DNA of 33,611 bases from Acidobacteriota bacterium. GTDB taxonomy: Bacteria; Acidobacteriota; Vicinamibacteria; Marinacidobacterales; Marinacidobacteraceae. The DNA is taken from assembly GCA_022822745.1 (NCBI GenBank), contig JAJEAO010000005.1:81831-115441 (forward strand). Direction: 5' to 3'. Shown in pieces: positions 1 through 8,600 of this stretch. Within the stretch, counting starts at the first letter, position 1. Every line of letters starts with the position of its first letter. The notes under the pieces were generated by a model. It was not told the DNA's origin, searched no databases, and worked only from the letters and a program-made list of their open reading frames with translations. The translations under genes and the position numbers were made by a program.

Positions 1-297
1 CGCTTCCCGCGCCGCTTCCCGCAGGCCGCTGAACTTGCCCCGGTTCTGGAACGAGCAGTCGTGGTCCATGTCGCGGGTCAGCTCGGTGACCGTGTCCGCG
101 ACCGACCGCGGGGACGGGCAGAGATTCGCCGCGTTCATCGGCACCTTGTCTTCGCTGAACGGGAATTCGCGCCGGACCAGGCGGAAGTAGCTCTCGTCGT
201 CGGCTGCCGCGACCCGCGCCAGCGGGGCGAAGACAGGAATCGCGGCGGCGGAGCGAAGAAAGCTCCGTCGGGAGGTCGGAGGGAGGGAGTGGGTCAT
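1..297 (-). CDS. Tat-exported class V aminotransferase-like protein (N-terminal part only)
   Basis: Only the first 99 codons lie in the window; the gene runs off the left edge. Translation from the ATG at 297 gives a twin-arginine signal (SRRSFLRSAAAIPVF, residues 9-23, ending near ARVAAA). A segment follows with MNAANLCPSPRSVAD and DHDCSFQNRGKFSGL. That Asn-Ala-Ala-Asn-Leu-Cys-Pro-Ser-Pro stretch is what I know from the start of secreted class V (isopenicillin-N-epimerase/cysteine-desulfurase-like) PLP enzymes. The PLP lysine region is outside the window, so substrate and activity cannot be judged. The start is supported by a GGAGG 6-8 nt upstream (complement of 302-308). Family call is moderately sure; export by the Tat route is likely. 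Confidence 0.7.
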   Translation of the reverse strand, partial: MTHSLPPTSRRSFLRSAAAIPVFAPLARVAAADDESYFRLVRREFPFSEDKVPMNAANLCPSPRSVADTVTELTRDMDHDCSFQNRGKFSGLREAAREA

Positions 298-333
298 GGC
301 GGGCCTCCTCGTGGGTTCCGAGTGCGTCGTCCG

Positions 334-339
334 AGTCTA
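334..339 (-). promoter_or_regulatory. -10-like hexamer upstream of the aminotransferase gene
   Basis: The minus strand reads TAGACT here, about 36 nt before the ATG at 297, leaving a short 5' leader that holds the Shine-Dalgarno. No good -35 was seen. Weak support. Confidence 0.3.
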
Positions 340-530
340 TCCAGCCCGGATTTCTCATCGTGACTTCCGGCTCTCTGCAACGGCGCGTGGCGCGCTGTTC
401 GGGATGGCGCTTCGGGCGCGTCACCAGGCTCGATCCGCCCGATGACACCCGATTCCGTGTGGATCGGGCCGGGAGTGAGAAATCCGGGCTATCGGGAGGG
501 GCGCGGATTCGCGGGCGGAGCGGGCTCGGC

Positions 531-1856
531 TCAGGAAGCGCCCAGGATCGCGACCGCCGTGAGGGCGAGCACCTTGGCGCTTCGCTCCAGTTCCTCCACC
601 GGACAGTGCTCGTCGGGGCGGTGGGCCAGTTCGAGGATGCCGGGACCGTAGGCGACGCAGTCCCGGATTCCGGCGACCGAGGCGAAGTGCTTCTGGTCGT
701 AGGTACCCGGGCTCGCCACTTCCTCGACCTCCGTCCCGAGCGCCCGCTGGACGCCGAACCGGACGGCGGCGAGCGCGAGGGAGTCGGCGGGGGCGCGGGT
801 TGGCTCGACGGCCAGCAGCTCTTCCAGCCGGTAGTCGCGGCCCGGCGCCCGCGACGCGCACTCCCGGACCCGTCTGGCGGTCTCCTCGCGGACCTGGTCG
901 AGCCCCTCCTCCGGCAGAAAGCGCCGGTCCAGCACGAGTTCGGCCCGGTCGGGAACCTGCGGCGACTCGAGCCCGTCGCCGGCCTGCCCACCGTGGACGC
1001 TGTTCACGTTCAGCGTGGCGGCCCGCGCAGCCACCGGGACGACGGGCAGTCGAGTGCGTCGGGTGGCGATCTCCGGGATCCAGCGGGTCCGGATCTCCTC
1101 GAGCAGGGGCGCGAGCCCGAGAACGGCGTTCCGGCCGAGGAACGGCATGCTGCCGTGAGCCACTTCGCCGAGAGAGGTGATCCGCGTCCACAGCACGCCG
1201 CGATGGCCCACCGAGACCCGGGTGGAACCGAAGGGCTCCGGGATCATGACGGCGTCGGTGTCCGACGCGATGTGGCCGGCGGCCGCGAGCCAGGCGACGC
1301 CGGCGTGGCCTCCCGACTCCTCGTCCACCGTCGCCGAGATCTCGAGGGCGCCGTGGAGCCGGACTCCGGCGCGGCGCAGAGCGAGCGCAGCGCCGATGGC
1401 GGCGGCGATCCCGCCCTTCATGTCGGATGCTCCCCGGCCGTGGACGCTGCCTTCCTCGATCGCGCCGGAGTATGGGCTCCGGCTCCAGCCCGAGCCCGCC
1501 GGGACCACGTCGAAGTGTCCGTTCCAGTGGAGCCGGCGGGGTCCGCTCCCCATCCTCCCGATCACGTTGCGGCGGGGCAGGGTGGGGGCGGGCAACCGGC
1601 GGATCTCCTCCGCGAGGTGTCCGGGCAGGGCGTCGCCGAAGTCGGGCGGCGGATCGAGGCTCTCGACCTCGAAGCCGGCGTGACGCAGCCAGTCGGCGAT
1701 GAGCGCCGCGCACTCCGGGTAGTGGCGTCCCGGCGGGTTCTCGGTGGGGATCCGGATCAGCTCGCTGGTGATCTCGGCGAGCTGGTCCCGGCCCGCTTCC
1801 ACCTGTCGGAGGATCCGTTCCTCGAGCGTTCCGGGAACGGGATGGAGCGCCGGCAT
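531..1856 (-). CDS. M20 family metallopeptidase (ArgE/DapE/CPG2-like)
   Basis: A 441-aa zinc-dependent amide hydrolase of the M20 family, which removes acyl or amino-acid groups from small substrates; the substrate cannot be told from sequence. Visible motifs: HWNGHFDVVP with metal ligand His114 and Asp116; GRGASDMKGG with bridging Asp145; TVDEESGG with general base Glu179 and ligand Glu180; a dimerisation-domain HRG stretch in the middle; and a late His in AHRPDEHCP. Length fits the family and no signal peptide is seen, so it is probably cytoplasmic. The gene stands alone, divergent from the P1 peptidase gene across a repeat-bearing gap. There is no Shine-Dalgarno before the ATG; instead a TACCCT hexamer ends 9 nt upstream, suggesting a leaderless message. 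It could equally be called succinyl-diaminopimelate desuccinylase-like. Confidence 0.88.
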   Translation of the reverse strand: MPALHPVPGTLEERILRQVEAGRDQLAEITSELIRIPTENPPGRHYPECAALIADWLRHAGFEVESLDPPPDFGDALPGHLAEEIRRLPAPTLPRRNVIGRMGSGPRRLHWNGHFDVVPAGSGWSRSPYSGAIEEGSVHGRGASDMKGGIAAAIGAALALRRAGVRLHGALEISATVDEESGGHAGVAWLAAAGHIASDTDAVMIPEPFGSTRVSVGHRGVLWTRITSLGEVAHGSMPFLGRNAVLGLAPLLEEIRTRWIPEIATRRTRLPVVPVAARAATLNVNSVHGGQAGDGLESPQVPDRAELVLDRRFLPEEGLDQVREETARRVRECASRAPGRDYRLEELLAVEPTRAPADSLALAAVRFGVQRALGTEVEEVASPGTYDQKHFASVAGIRDCVAYGPGILELAHRPDEHCPVEELERSAKVLALTAVAILGAS

Positions 1857-1865
1857 CGGCCGGCG

Positions 1866-1871
1866 AGGGTA
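1866..1871 (-). promoter_or_regulatory. -10-like element of a probable leaderless M20 gene
   Basis: TACCCT on the minus strand, followed by 9 nt and then the ATG at 1856. It matches the TANNNT-N6-9-start pattern seen at several other genes here. No -35 was recognised. Confidence 0.4.
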
Positions 1872-1880
1872 CTTGCGCCC

Positions 1881-2020
1881 GGCGCGCCGGCAGGGGGCGC
1901 CACTTCGTATGGAGCGCCGCTCTCCAGAGCGGCAATTCCCCGGGCAGCAAGTGGCGGTCGCGTCGCTCCGTGCCGGGCAGGGCCGCTACCGCGAGAACCG
2001 GCCCGGCGCGCCGGCAGGGG
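1881..2020. repeat. Dispersed palindromic repeat, copy A1
   Basis: A 124-bp unit (1881-2004) beginning with GGCGCGCCGGCAGGGG and followed by the same boundary sequence again. Inside is the hairpin core GGAGCGCCGCTCTCCAGAGC at about 1910-1929. Nearly identical units occur at 5288-5430 and 5431-5554. It sits between two divergent genes, outside coding sequence. Short open frames across it are artefacts. Confidence 0.85.
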
Positions 2021-2056
2021 GGGCAGGCAGAGGGCGCCGGCGCGCGCGGCGCCTCC

Positions 2057-2062
2057 TACAAT
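2057..2062 (+). promoter_or_regulatory. -10-like element of the P1 peptidase gene
   Basis: TACAAT ends 7 nt before the ATG at 2070 and overlaps the alternative in-frame ATG at 2061. If used, transcription would begin at or next to 2070, giving a leaderless message and excluding the 2061 start. No -35 is seen. Confidence 0.4.
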
Positions 2063-2069
2063 GGACTTG

Positions 2070-3095
2070 ATGGCGATCGGGGCAGCGGTTCTGGCCGCCG
2101 CTCTGGCCGCCGGGCAGGGGGCGTCCGCCGAAGACCCCGGCCTGACCGCCGTTCCCGGGGTCGAGGTCGGCCACCACGAGCTTCCCGGTGGCCGGACCGG
2201 GTGTTCCGTCGTGCTGGTCCGCGAGGGGGCTGTCGGCGGCGTGGATGTCCGGGGCGGAGCGCCGGGAACCCGGGAAACGGACCTCCTGAACCCGGTGAAC
2301 ACGATCGAGCGGGTCCATGCAGTCGCTCTCTCGGGCGGCAGCGCCTTCGGTCTCGCGGTCGCCGACGGGGTGATGGACTGGCTGGAGGAACGCGGCATCG
2401 GACTCGCGGTCGGTCCGTTCCGGGTGCCTCTGGTCCCGGCGGCGATCCTGTTCGACCTCGGCGTCGCCGGGGAGGACGCCGACCGGCCCGGCGCGGACTG
2501 CGGGATGCGGGCCGCCGAAGCGGCGAGTCCGGAGCCGGCCGCTCGGGGCAACGCCGGGGCGGGCGCCGGGGCCACCGTGGGCAAGAGCCGGGGGATGGCG
2601 CGGGCGATGAAGGGCGGGATCGGCTCGGCGTCGCTGCGCTTCGACGATGGCCTCGTCGTGGGGGCGCTCGTCGCCGTGAACGCGGTCGGGGATGTCGTGG
2701 ACCCGGCGACCGGACAGGTGATCGCGGGGGTCCGGACGGATGACGGCGGCCTCGCCGACGCCCGGCGGCTGCTCCTCGAGGGCGCCCTACCGCCGCTTCC
2801 CCGCGGGAACACGACGATCGGGGTGGTGGCGACGAATGCCCCGCTGACCCAGGCGCAGGCGACCCGGGTGGCCCGGATGGCGCACGACGGGATGGCTCGC
2901 GCCATCTACCCGGTCCACACCCCTTCGGACGGCGACACCCTGTTCGCGCTCGCCACCGGAGACGGCCCGGAAGCGCCGGTCGGTCGCATCGGCGCGCTCG
3001 CGGCGGAGGTCGTCGCCCGCGCCATCCTCGACGCGGTGCGCTCGGCCGACTCCCTTCCCGATCTTCCGGCCGCCCGCGACCTGCCCCGCCCGTGA
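2070..3095 (+). CDS. P1 (DmpA/S58) family aminopeptidase-type hydrolase
   Basis: An Ntn-type hydrolase of the DmpA / L-aminopeptidase D-esterase family (peptidase S58, now P1), which self-cleaves to free an N-terminal Thr or Ser nucleophile. Motifs seen: SGGSAFGLAVADGVMDWL, VPLVPAAILFDLG, RGNAGAGAGATVGK and RGNTTIGVVATNAPL. By family knowledge the cut falls between Asn247 and Thr248 (numbering from 2070). The first 22 residues are hydrophobic and end in ASAED, so export is likely. I chose the ATG at 2070 because a TACAAT hexamer overlaps the ATG at 2061; starting at 2061 would add only MDL. The stop overlaps the start of the symporter gene (GTGA), so the two are probably co-transcribed. That suggests peptide or amide breakdown coupled to uptake (inference). 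Confidence 0.87.
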   Translation: MAIGAAVLAAALAAGQGASAEDPGLTAVPGVEVGHHELPGGRTGCSVVLVREGAVGGVDVRGGAPGTRETDLLNPVNTIERVHAVALSGGSAFGLAVADGVMDWLEERGIGLAVGPFRVPLVPAAILFDLGVAGEDADRPGADCGMRAAEAASPEPAARGNAGAGAGATVGKSRGMARAMKGGIGSASLRFDDGLVVGALVAVNAVGDVVDPATGQVIAGVRTDDGGLADARRLLLEGALPPLPRGNTTIGVVATNAPLTQAQATRVARMAHDGMARAIYPVHTPSDGDTLFALATGDGPEAPVGRIGALAAEVVARAILDAVRSADSLPDLPAARDLPRP

Positions 3096-4465
3096 CTCCG
3101 CACTTCGCCGTGCTGCTGGCGTGGTCTGCCGTTCTGATCGGCGTCGGGTGGCGGGCGTCGCGCGGGGCCCGCACGGCGTCCGGGTTCTTCGTCGCCGGAC
3201 GACGGCTGCCGGCGCGGCTCGTTTTCGGAACCGTGCTGGCCGCCAACATCGGCGCCGGCTCCACGGTCGGAGCGGCGGCCCTCGGCTACCAGCACGGGCT
3301 GGCGGCGTGGTGGTGGGTGGGCGCCGCGGGCATCGGAACCCTGCTGCTCGCGCTGTGGCTGGGGCCCCGCATGTGGCGGGTGGCGCAGCGGCGCCGGCTT
3401 CGGACGGTCGGCGACTTCCTCGAGTTGCGCTACGGGGCGGCCACCCGCGCGGTCCTGACCGGTCTCCTGCTCGTGGCCACGCTGTTCGTCCTTGCGGCGC
3501 AGCTTCTCGCCGCCGGCGTCCTCATCGCGCAGGTCGCGGACATCCGCCTCCCGCTCGCGATCCTGCTCGCGGCCGGAGTGATGACCGCCTACTTCGTCGC
3601 CGGCGGGCTGGCCTCCGCCGCGGTCGTCAACCTGGCGCAGCTCGTCGTGCTCGTCCTCGGGCTCGGCCTCGTCGCCCCGTTCGCGTTCGCCGAGGCGGGC
3701 GGCGCCGACGGGGTCCGGGGAGCGCTCGGGGACGGCGCTCTCGATGTGCTCTCGAGCGGGGCGCTGGCCTTCGGCTACCTGGCGCTCCTGGTTCCCGCGT
3801 TCCTCGTCTCGCCCGGCATCCTGCAGAAGCTGTTCGGGGGTCGCAGCGAAGGGGTGGTCCGTCGGGGGCTGCTGTGGGCGGGCGGGGCGCTCCTGCTGTT
3901 CGCGCTCGTCCCGCCGCTGATCGGCGCCGCCGCGGCCGTCCTCCACCCCGCCCTCGGAACGCCGGACGCGGCCCTGCCCGCCGTGCTCGTCGAGACCCTG
4001 CCGCTGTGGCTGGGGTGTCTCGGCGTCGCGGCGCTCTTTTCCGCCGAGATATCGAGCGCGGATGCGGTGCTGTTCATGCTGTCCACGGCGTTTTCGCGGG
4101 ATCTGTATCAACGCTGGATCCGACCGCGGGCCGATGACCGCGAGGTGCTCCGGGCCGCGAGGGTGGCCGCCGTCGTCTCTGGACTGGCGGGCGTCGGGAT
4201 CGCGGTGGCGGCCGAGAGCGTCATCTCCTCGCTGACCGTCTTCTACACCGTGCTCGGCGTGTCCCTGTTCGTCCCGGTGGTCGCGGGGCTTCACCGGTTC
4301 CGGCCGGGGGGCCGGGCCGTGCTCGCGGGAGCGGCGGCGGGTGTCGCCGTGTTCCTCGTGGTTCCCGAGACCGCTCCGCTGCCGCCGCCGTTCCTCGGGA
4401 TCGCTGCTTCCCTCGCGGTCACGGCGGGCGCGGCAACCATGCGCCGCCGCGCCGGCGCGGAATAA
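3092..4465 (+). CDS. Sodium:solute symporter family protein (SSS)
   Basis: A 457-aa integral membrane transporter made almost wholly of hydrophobic helices, about 12-13 by eye. It has the SSS signatures SGFFVAGRRLPA, ANIGAGSTVGAAALGY (residues about 50-66) and RTVGDFLELRYG after helix 3. A later SAEISSADAVLFMLSTAFSR resembles the conserved helix-8/9 region of the family. It should import a small organic solute with sodium; the substrate (amino acid, sugar, proline-like) cannot be assigned. The start is GTG at 3092 inside the stop of the preceding P1 peptidase gene and lacks its own ribosome site, so translation is probably coupled. The SDR gene follows after 10 nt in the same direction. Confidence 0.88.
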   Translation: MTPHFAVLLAWSAVLIGVGWRASRGARTASGFFVAGRRLPARLVFGTVLAANIGAGSTVGAAALGYQHGLAAWWWVGAAGIGTLLLALWLGPRMWRVAQRRRLRTVGDFLELRYGAATRAVLTGLLLVATLFVLAAQLLAAGVLIAQVADIRLPLAILLAAGVMTAYFVAGGLASAAVVNLAQLVVLVLGLGLVAPFAFAEAGGADGVRGALGDGALDVLSSGALAFGYLALLVPAFLVSPGILQKLFGGRSEGVVRRGLLWAGGALLLFALVPPLIGAAAAVLHPALGTPDAALPAVLVETLPLWLGCLGVAALFSAEISSADAVLFMLSTAFSRDLYQRWIRPRADDREVLRAARVAAVVSGLAGVGIAVAAESVISSLTVFYTVLGVSLFVPVVAGLHRFRPGGRAVLAGAAAGVAVFLVVPETAPLPPPFLGIAASLAVTAGAATMRRRAGAE

Positions 4466-4475
4466 TCCGCCCGCC

Positions 4476-5270
4476 ATGAACTCCGCCGCCGACTCTCCGT
4501 TTTCCCTCCGAGGTCGCGACCTGCTCGTGATCGGCGGCGCCTCCGGGATCGGCGCCGCCACCGCCCGGCTCGCCGCCCGGTCGGGCGCGCGGGTCATCGT
4601 CGCGGATCGGGACGAGGAGGCTGCGCAACAGGTCGCGTCGGAAATCGGCGGTTCCGCGTCCGCGCGGGCGGTGGACGTCACCTGCGACGCTTCGGTGGCC
4701 GGGCTGTTTGCCGGTCTCGAGGCGGAGGACTTTGGTCTGCGGGGCCTGGTCGTGACGCCGGGCATCAACGTGCGCAAGCCGATCGTGGAGACGAGCGCGC
4801 AGGAGTTCGACAAGGTGGTGAAGGTGAACTTCCGCGGAGCCTTCCTGGCGCTGCGCCACGGCGGCCCGGCGCTGCGCCGGGCGGGCGGCGGTTCCGTGGT
4901 CCTGCTCTCCTCCATCCGGTCCGTCGTCATCGAGCCGGGGCAGGGGGTCTATGCGGGGACGAAGGCCGCGCTGGTGCAGCTCGCGCGTACCGCAGCTTCG
5001 GAGTGGGCCGACGCCGGAGTGCGGGTGAACGCGCTCGCGCCAGGCGTCGTGGAAACGCCGCTCACCGCGCCCATCGAGAGCCGCCCCGACTGGAAGCAGG
5101 CCTACACCGCGAAGACGCTCCTCGGGCGCTGGGCGAGCGCCGACGAGATCGCGGCGCCCGCGGTGTTTCTCCTCTCGCCGGCGGCGTCGTACATCACCGG
5201 CTCGGTCCTGTTTGCCGACGGCGGGTGGACCGCCGCCGACGGGCGCTTCGACCCGTTCGGTTCCTCGTAG
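4476..5270 (+). CDS. SDR family NAD(P)-dependent oxidoreductase
   Basis: A classical short-chain dehydrogenase/reductase of 264 aa. The glycine motif GGASGIG is at 20-26, the acidic VADRD after strand 2 (Asp44) favours NAD(H), PGINV follows strand 4, the structural Asn is Asn118, and the catalytic set is Ser146 with Tyr159-x3-Lys163 (YAGTK). The C-terminal PGVVETP and SYITGSVLFADGGW are typical. The first residue of the glycine motif is Gly where most members have Thr, a common variant. The substrate is unknown; the family oxidises secondary alcohols or reduces ketones. It begins 10 nt after the symporter stop, so the P1 peptidase, symporter and SDR likely form one operon. It converges with addA across a repeat cluster. 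Confidence 0.9.
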   Translation: MNSAADSPFSLRGRDLLVIGGASGIGAATARLAARSGARVIVADRDEEAAQQVASEIGGSASARAVDVTCDASVAGLFAGLEAEDFGLRGLVVTPGINVRKPIVETSAQEFDKVVKVNFRGAFLALRHGGPALRRAGGGSVVLLSSIRSVVIEPGQGVYAGTKAALVQLARTAASEWADAGVRVNALAPGVVETPLTAPIESRPDWKQAYTAKTLLGRWASADEIAAPAVFLLSPAASYITGSVLFADGGWTAADGRFDPFGSS

Positions 5271-5287
5271 CCGCGACTGCGGCGCGC

Positions 5288-5554
5288 CGGCGCGCCGGCA
5301 GGGGGCGCCACTTCGTATGGAGCGCCCCGGTTCTCCCGGTAGGGGTTCTCCAGAGCGGCAATTCCCCAGGCAGCAAGTGGCGGTCGCGTCGCTCCGTGCC
5401 GGGCAGGGCCGCTACCGCGAGAACCGGCCCGGCGCGCCGGCAAGGGGTGCCACTTCGTATGGAGCGCCGCTCTCCAGAGCGGCAATTCCCCAGGCAGGAA
5501 GTGGCGGTCGCGTCGCTCCGTGCCGGGCGGGGCCGCTACCGCGAGAACCGGCCC
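5288..5554. repeat. Dispersed palindromic repeat, copies A2 and A3 in tandem
   Basis: Two head-to-tail units (5288-5430 and 5431-5554) of the repeat found at 1881-2004. A3 is 124 bp like A1. A2 is 143 bp because it carries a 19-bp net insertion whose core, CCGGTTCTCCCGGTAGGGGT (5326-5345), breaks the hairpin. The same 20-mer occurs in opposite orientation at 16139-16158 and 16241-16260. The cluster lies between the convergent ends of the SDR gene and addA. Confidence 0.88.
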
Positions 5555-5629
5555 GGCGCGCCGGCAAGGGGGTGCCGGCAAGGGGGTGCCGGCAGGGGTG
5601 GCGCCGGCAGGGGTGGCGCCGGCAGGGGG
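5555..5629. repeat. Short G-rich tandem repeats beside the addA stop
   Basis: Five or six partial iterations of GCCGGCAGGGG(G)T(G), 14-18 bp each, extend the boundary sequence of the A-type repeat right up to the addA stop codon. They look like slippage products of the repeat end. Confidence 0.7.
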
Positions 5630-8600
5630 TCAGATGAACAGGAGCGTTGCCTGCGCCGGTTTCTTGGTGGCGCGGGAGATCGCCCGGACATAGAGCGCCA
5701 ACTGGCGGCGGTAGGCGGCGAGCGTTTCGCCAGCGTCGCCCGGGGCGTCGGGGTCGAAGGCGTCGGTCTTGAAGTCCACGATCGTGAACGGGCCGCCGGC
5801 CTTCTCCTGGAACACGAGGTCGGCGATCCCCTGAACCATGACCGGCGCAGCGGGCTCGCGGGGCGGAGGTTCCTCGGCGGGTTCGGACGGCAGTGGCGCG
5901 TCGCCCTCCTCGGGGACGGCGGGGGAGGGGGCGGATCGGTCGAGCGCGGCGTCGAACGCGGAATCGAACGCGGAGTCTTCGGCGGAAGCGGGATCCGGCG
6001 GCGGCTCGGTGGGGAGCGGGGCTTCCTCCTGGTGGAGGAGCGGCAGCTCGCGCCAGACGCGGCCCTGCCTCTCGGCCCGGCCGGCGGCTTCGAGCACGGG
6101 GTGGTCGAACGCGGCGAGGACCGCGGCCGCTGCCGGGGCGGCCCATTCCTCGGGGAGATCCAGTTCGCGGGCGGTTCGGCGGGCCGCTCGATCCACCTCG
6201 GCGGCGGGGGCGCCGAAGCGAACCGTCTCGAGGATCCGATGCGCCAGACTGCCGAAACCGGCCCCGCGCGGACGCTCGAGATCCCGCGAGACGCGCCCGG
6301 CCGTCACTTCGGCCGTCACGTCAGCCGCGACCGCATCCAGCCCGTCCACCTCGCCGTCAGTCGCGAGGTGCTTTGCTCCCGAGACCCGCCGCGCTGGCTC
6401 GGAACCACTCCGGAGCGCCTTTTCGCGTTGTTTGCGGAAGGCCCGTTCGGCGGCCTTCCCCTGCCGAACCGCGTCCTCTGCCCCCGGCGACTTCAGGATC
6501 CGCCAGCGTGAATCGCCGCGACGCCGCCATCCGGGTCGCCCCGCCGGCGGGGCTGCGCCGGTCGCTCGGGCGTACCCCTGCCGCGACGACGACGCGAGCT
6601 CCTCGAGGCGCCGCATCGGGGGATCGAGGAAGGCGGGCTGGTGCTGGTATTTCAGACGCGCCACCGGACAGGCGAGGATGTCCCGCGCCCGCGTCATCGC
6701 CACATAGAGCATCCGGTCGAACTCGGCCTTTTCTTCCTCGATCTCCGATTTCTGGTTCCGGATCAGATCCCAGGGGCGGATGCCCTTGCCGAGGTCGCTC
6801 GCCCACAGCTTCTTCTCGCGGGAGACGAACCGCGAGGCGATGCTCCCCCGCGTGGCCCCCACATCGCAGAGCACGACGACCGGGAACTCGAGCCCCTTGG
6901 CCGCGTGGATCGTCATCAGCCGGACGCCGCTCCCCTCCTCGTCCACGGCGTGACCCGCCGAGGCGTCCTCGGCCTGCGCCTCCGCTTCGAGCTGGGCCAC
7001 GAAGCCGCGAAACGAGAGTCCGCCGGCGGCTTCGTAGAGCCTCGCCTCCTCGAGGAGCCGCCGCAGGTTCGTGAGCACCTGCTCCGGGCTGCGCCAGAAG
7101 GCGAAGCCGATCTCGGTGTGGTGGCGGCCGGTGAGCTCGGAGATCGTGACCGCGATGGGTCGCTCGTTCCGCTCGAGATGAAGCTCGAACAGGAATCCGA
7201 GAGCCTCCCGGATCTCGCGGTCGGCCGCCGGCGCCGAGGCGTCGAGTTCGATGGCGCCCGCCCGATGGGGCTCCAGCCGGCCGTGGGTTCGCTGGAACCG
7301 GAAGAGATCCTGGTCCGGGAACGCGAACAGCGGACCGCGCAGCGTGGAGTACGCCGCGATCTCGTCCTCGGGGAACTCGACGGCGGTCAGAGCGGCCCGG
7401 AGGAAGGTGAGCTCGGCGCTTCCGATGTAGGTCCGCACCGCGTTCAGCGAGTAGGGGATGTCGCGGTCGTGGAGCTCCTGGGCGAAGGGCTCGGGGATCA
7501 GCTTCCACGCCGACCGGAACCGGCGGAACAGCAGGCAGATGTCGCCCGGACGGATCGGGCGCGGCGGGCCCTTCCCGGCATGATCCGGGATCTCCAGCCC
7601 GCTGTCGAGGAGATCCGCCACGAAACCGGCGACCTGCCGCGGTTCCTCCTTGTCGGCATCCTTGGCCATCGTGCTCTCGATCGGGATGGCCCGCACCGCC
7701 GGTCCGCCCGCGATCGCGTCCCGGACCGGGTGGAGCGGCTGGTAGGACACCTGGGCCGCGGGGGGCGCTTCGGGGTCGTCCCGGAGCGGGGCCCGCGCGT
7801 CGAACATCGGCTCCATGACCCGGTTCACGAAGCGGCAGACACCGGGGACGGAACGGAAATTCGAGGTGAGATTCAGCTCGACGGCGCCGCCCTCGAGGAG
7901 CCGGCGCTTGACGCCCTGATAGTGCGCGATGTCCGCGCCCCGGAACCGGTAGATGGACTGTTTCGGATCCCCGACGAGGCACAGCCGCCCGGGCCGGGGG
8001 ACGGCGAGCCTCCAGTCCCCGTCCCGAGGCTCGTCCGAGGTGAGGAGCAGGACGATCTCGGTCTGGATCGGGTCCGTGTCCTGGTACTCGTCCACGAGGA
8101 TCTGCCGGTAACGCTCCTGCAGTTCGCCGCGGACCTCGGGCGAGTTGCGCAGGAGGTCATGGGTGCGGAGCAGGAGGTCGTGGAAGTCGAGGACGCCGGC
8201 CTTCTGCTTCGTCTCTTCGTAGAGATCCACGACTTCCCGCAGATCCTCCCGCAGGAGCGCCGCGAGGTGCGCATTGGATCGCTTCTGGAATTCGGCCAGC
8301 CGTTCCGCGAAAGCGTCCCGCGATTCCTTGACGTCGGGCGGGGCGCCGGGCGGCGCGTAGCTGCCGTACTTCTGCACCCGAAGCGTGGCGAGCGCCTGCT
8401 CCGTCCACTCGGAGTCGGGGGCGCCGGCCTCCTCCCGGAGGCGGATCTCTTCCTCCAGCATCGCCGCCTCCTTCATCGAGAAGACGAGCCAGTTGGGCTT
8501 CGAATCCCGGGTCCGATGTTCCGGCGGAACCGGGGGCACGGTCCGGTAGAGGTCGGCGATCTCCACGAGCGAAGGCGCGGTCTTGCCCTTGGGCGTGAGC

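Noticed and set aside
360-2060. A long upstream extension of the P1 peptidase frame
   Set aside because: It lies antisense to the M20 gene and crosses a dispersed repeat; the protein family begins only after 2061.
2906-4930. A long antisense frame opposite the symporter and SDR genes
   Set aside because: Its Arg/Glu/Gly-rich composition is that of an antisense shadow in GC-rich DNA, and both sense genes have full family motifs.
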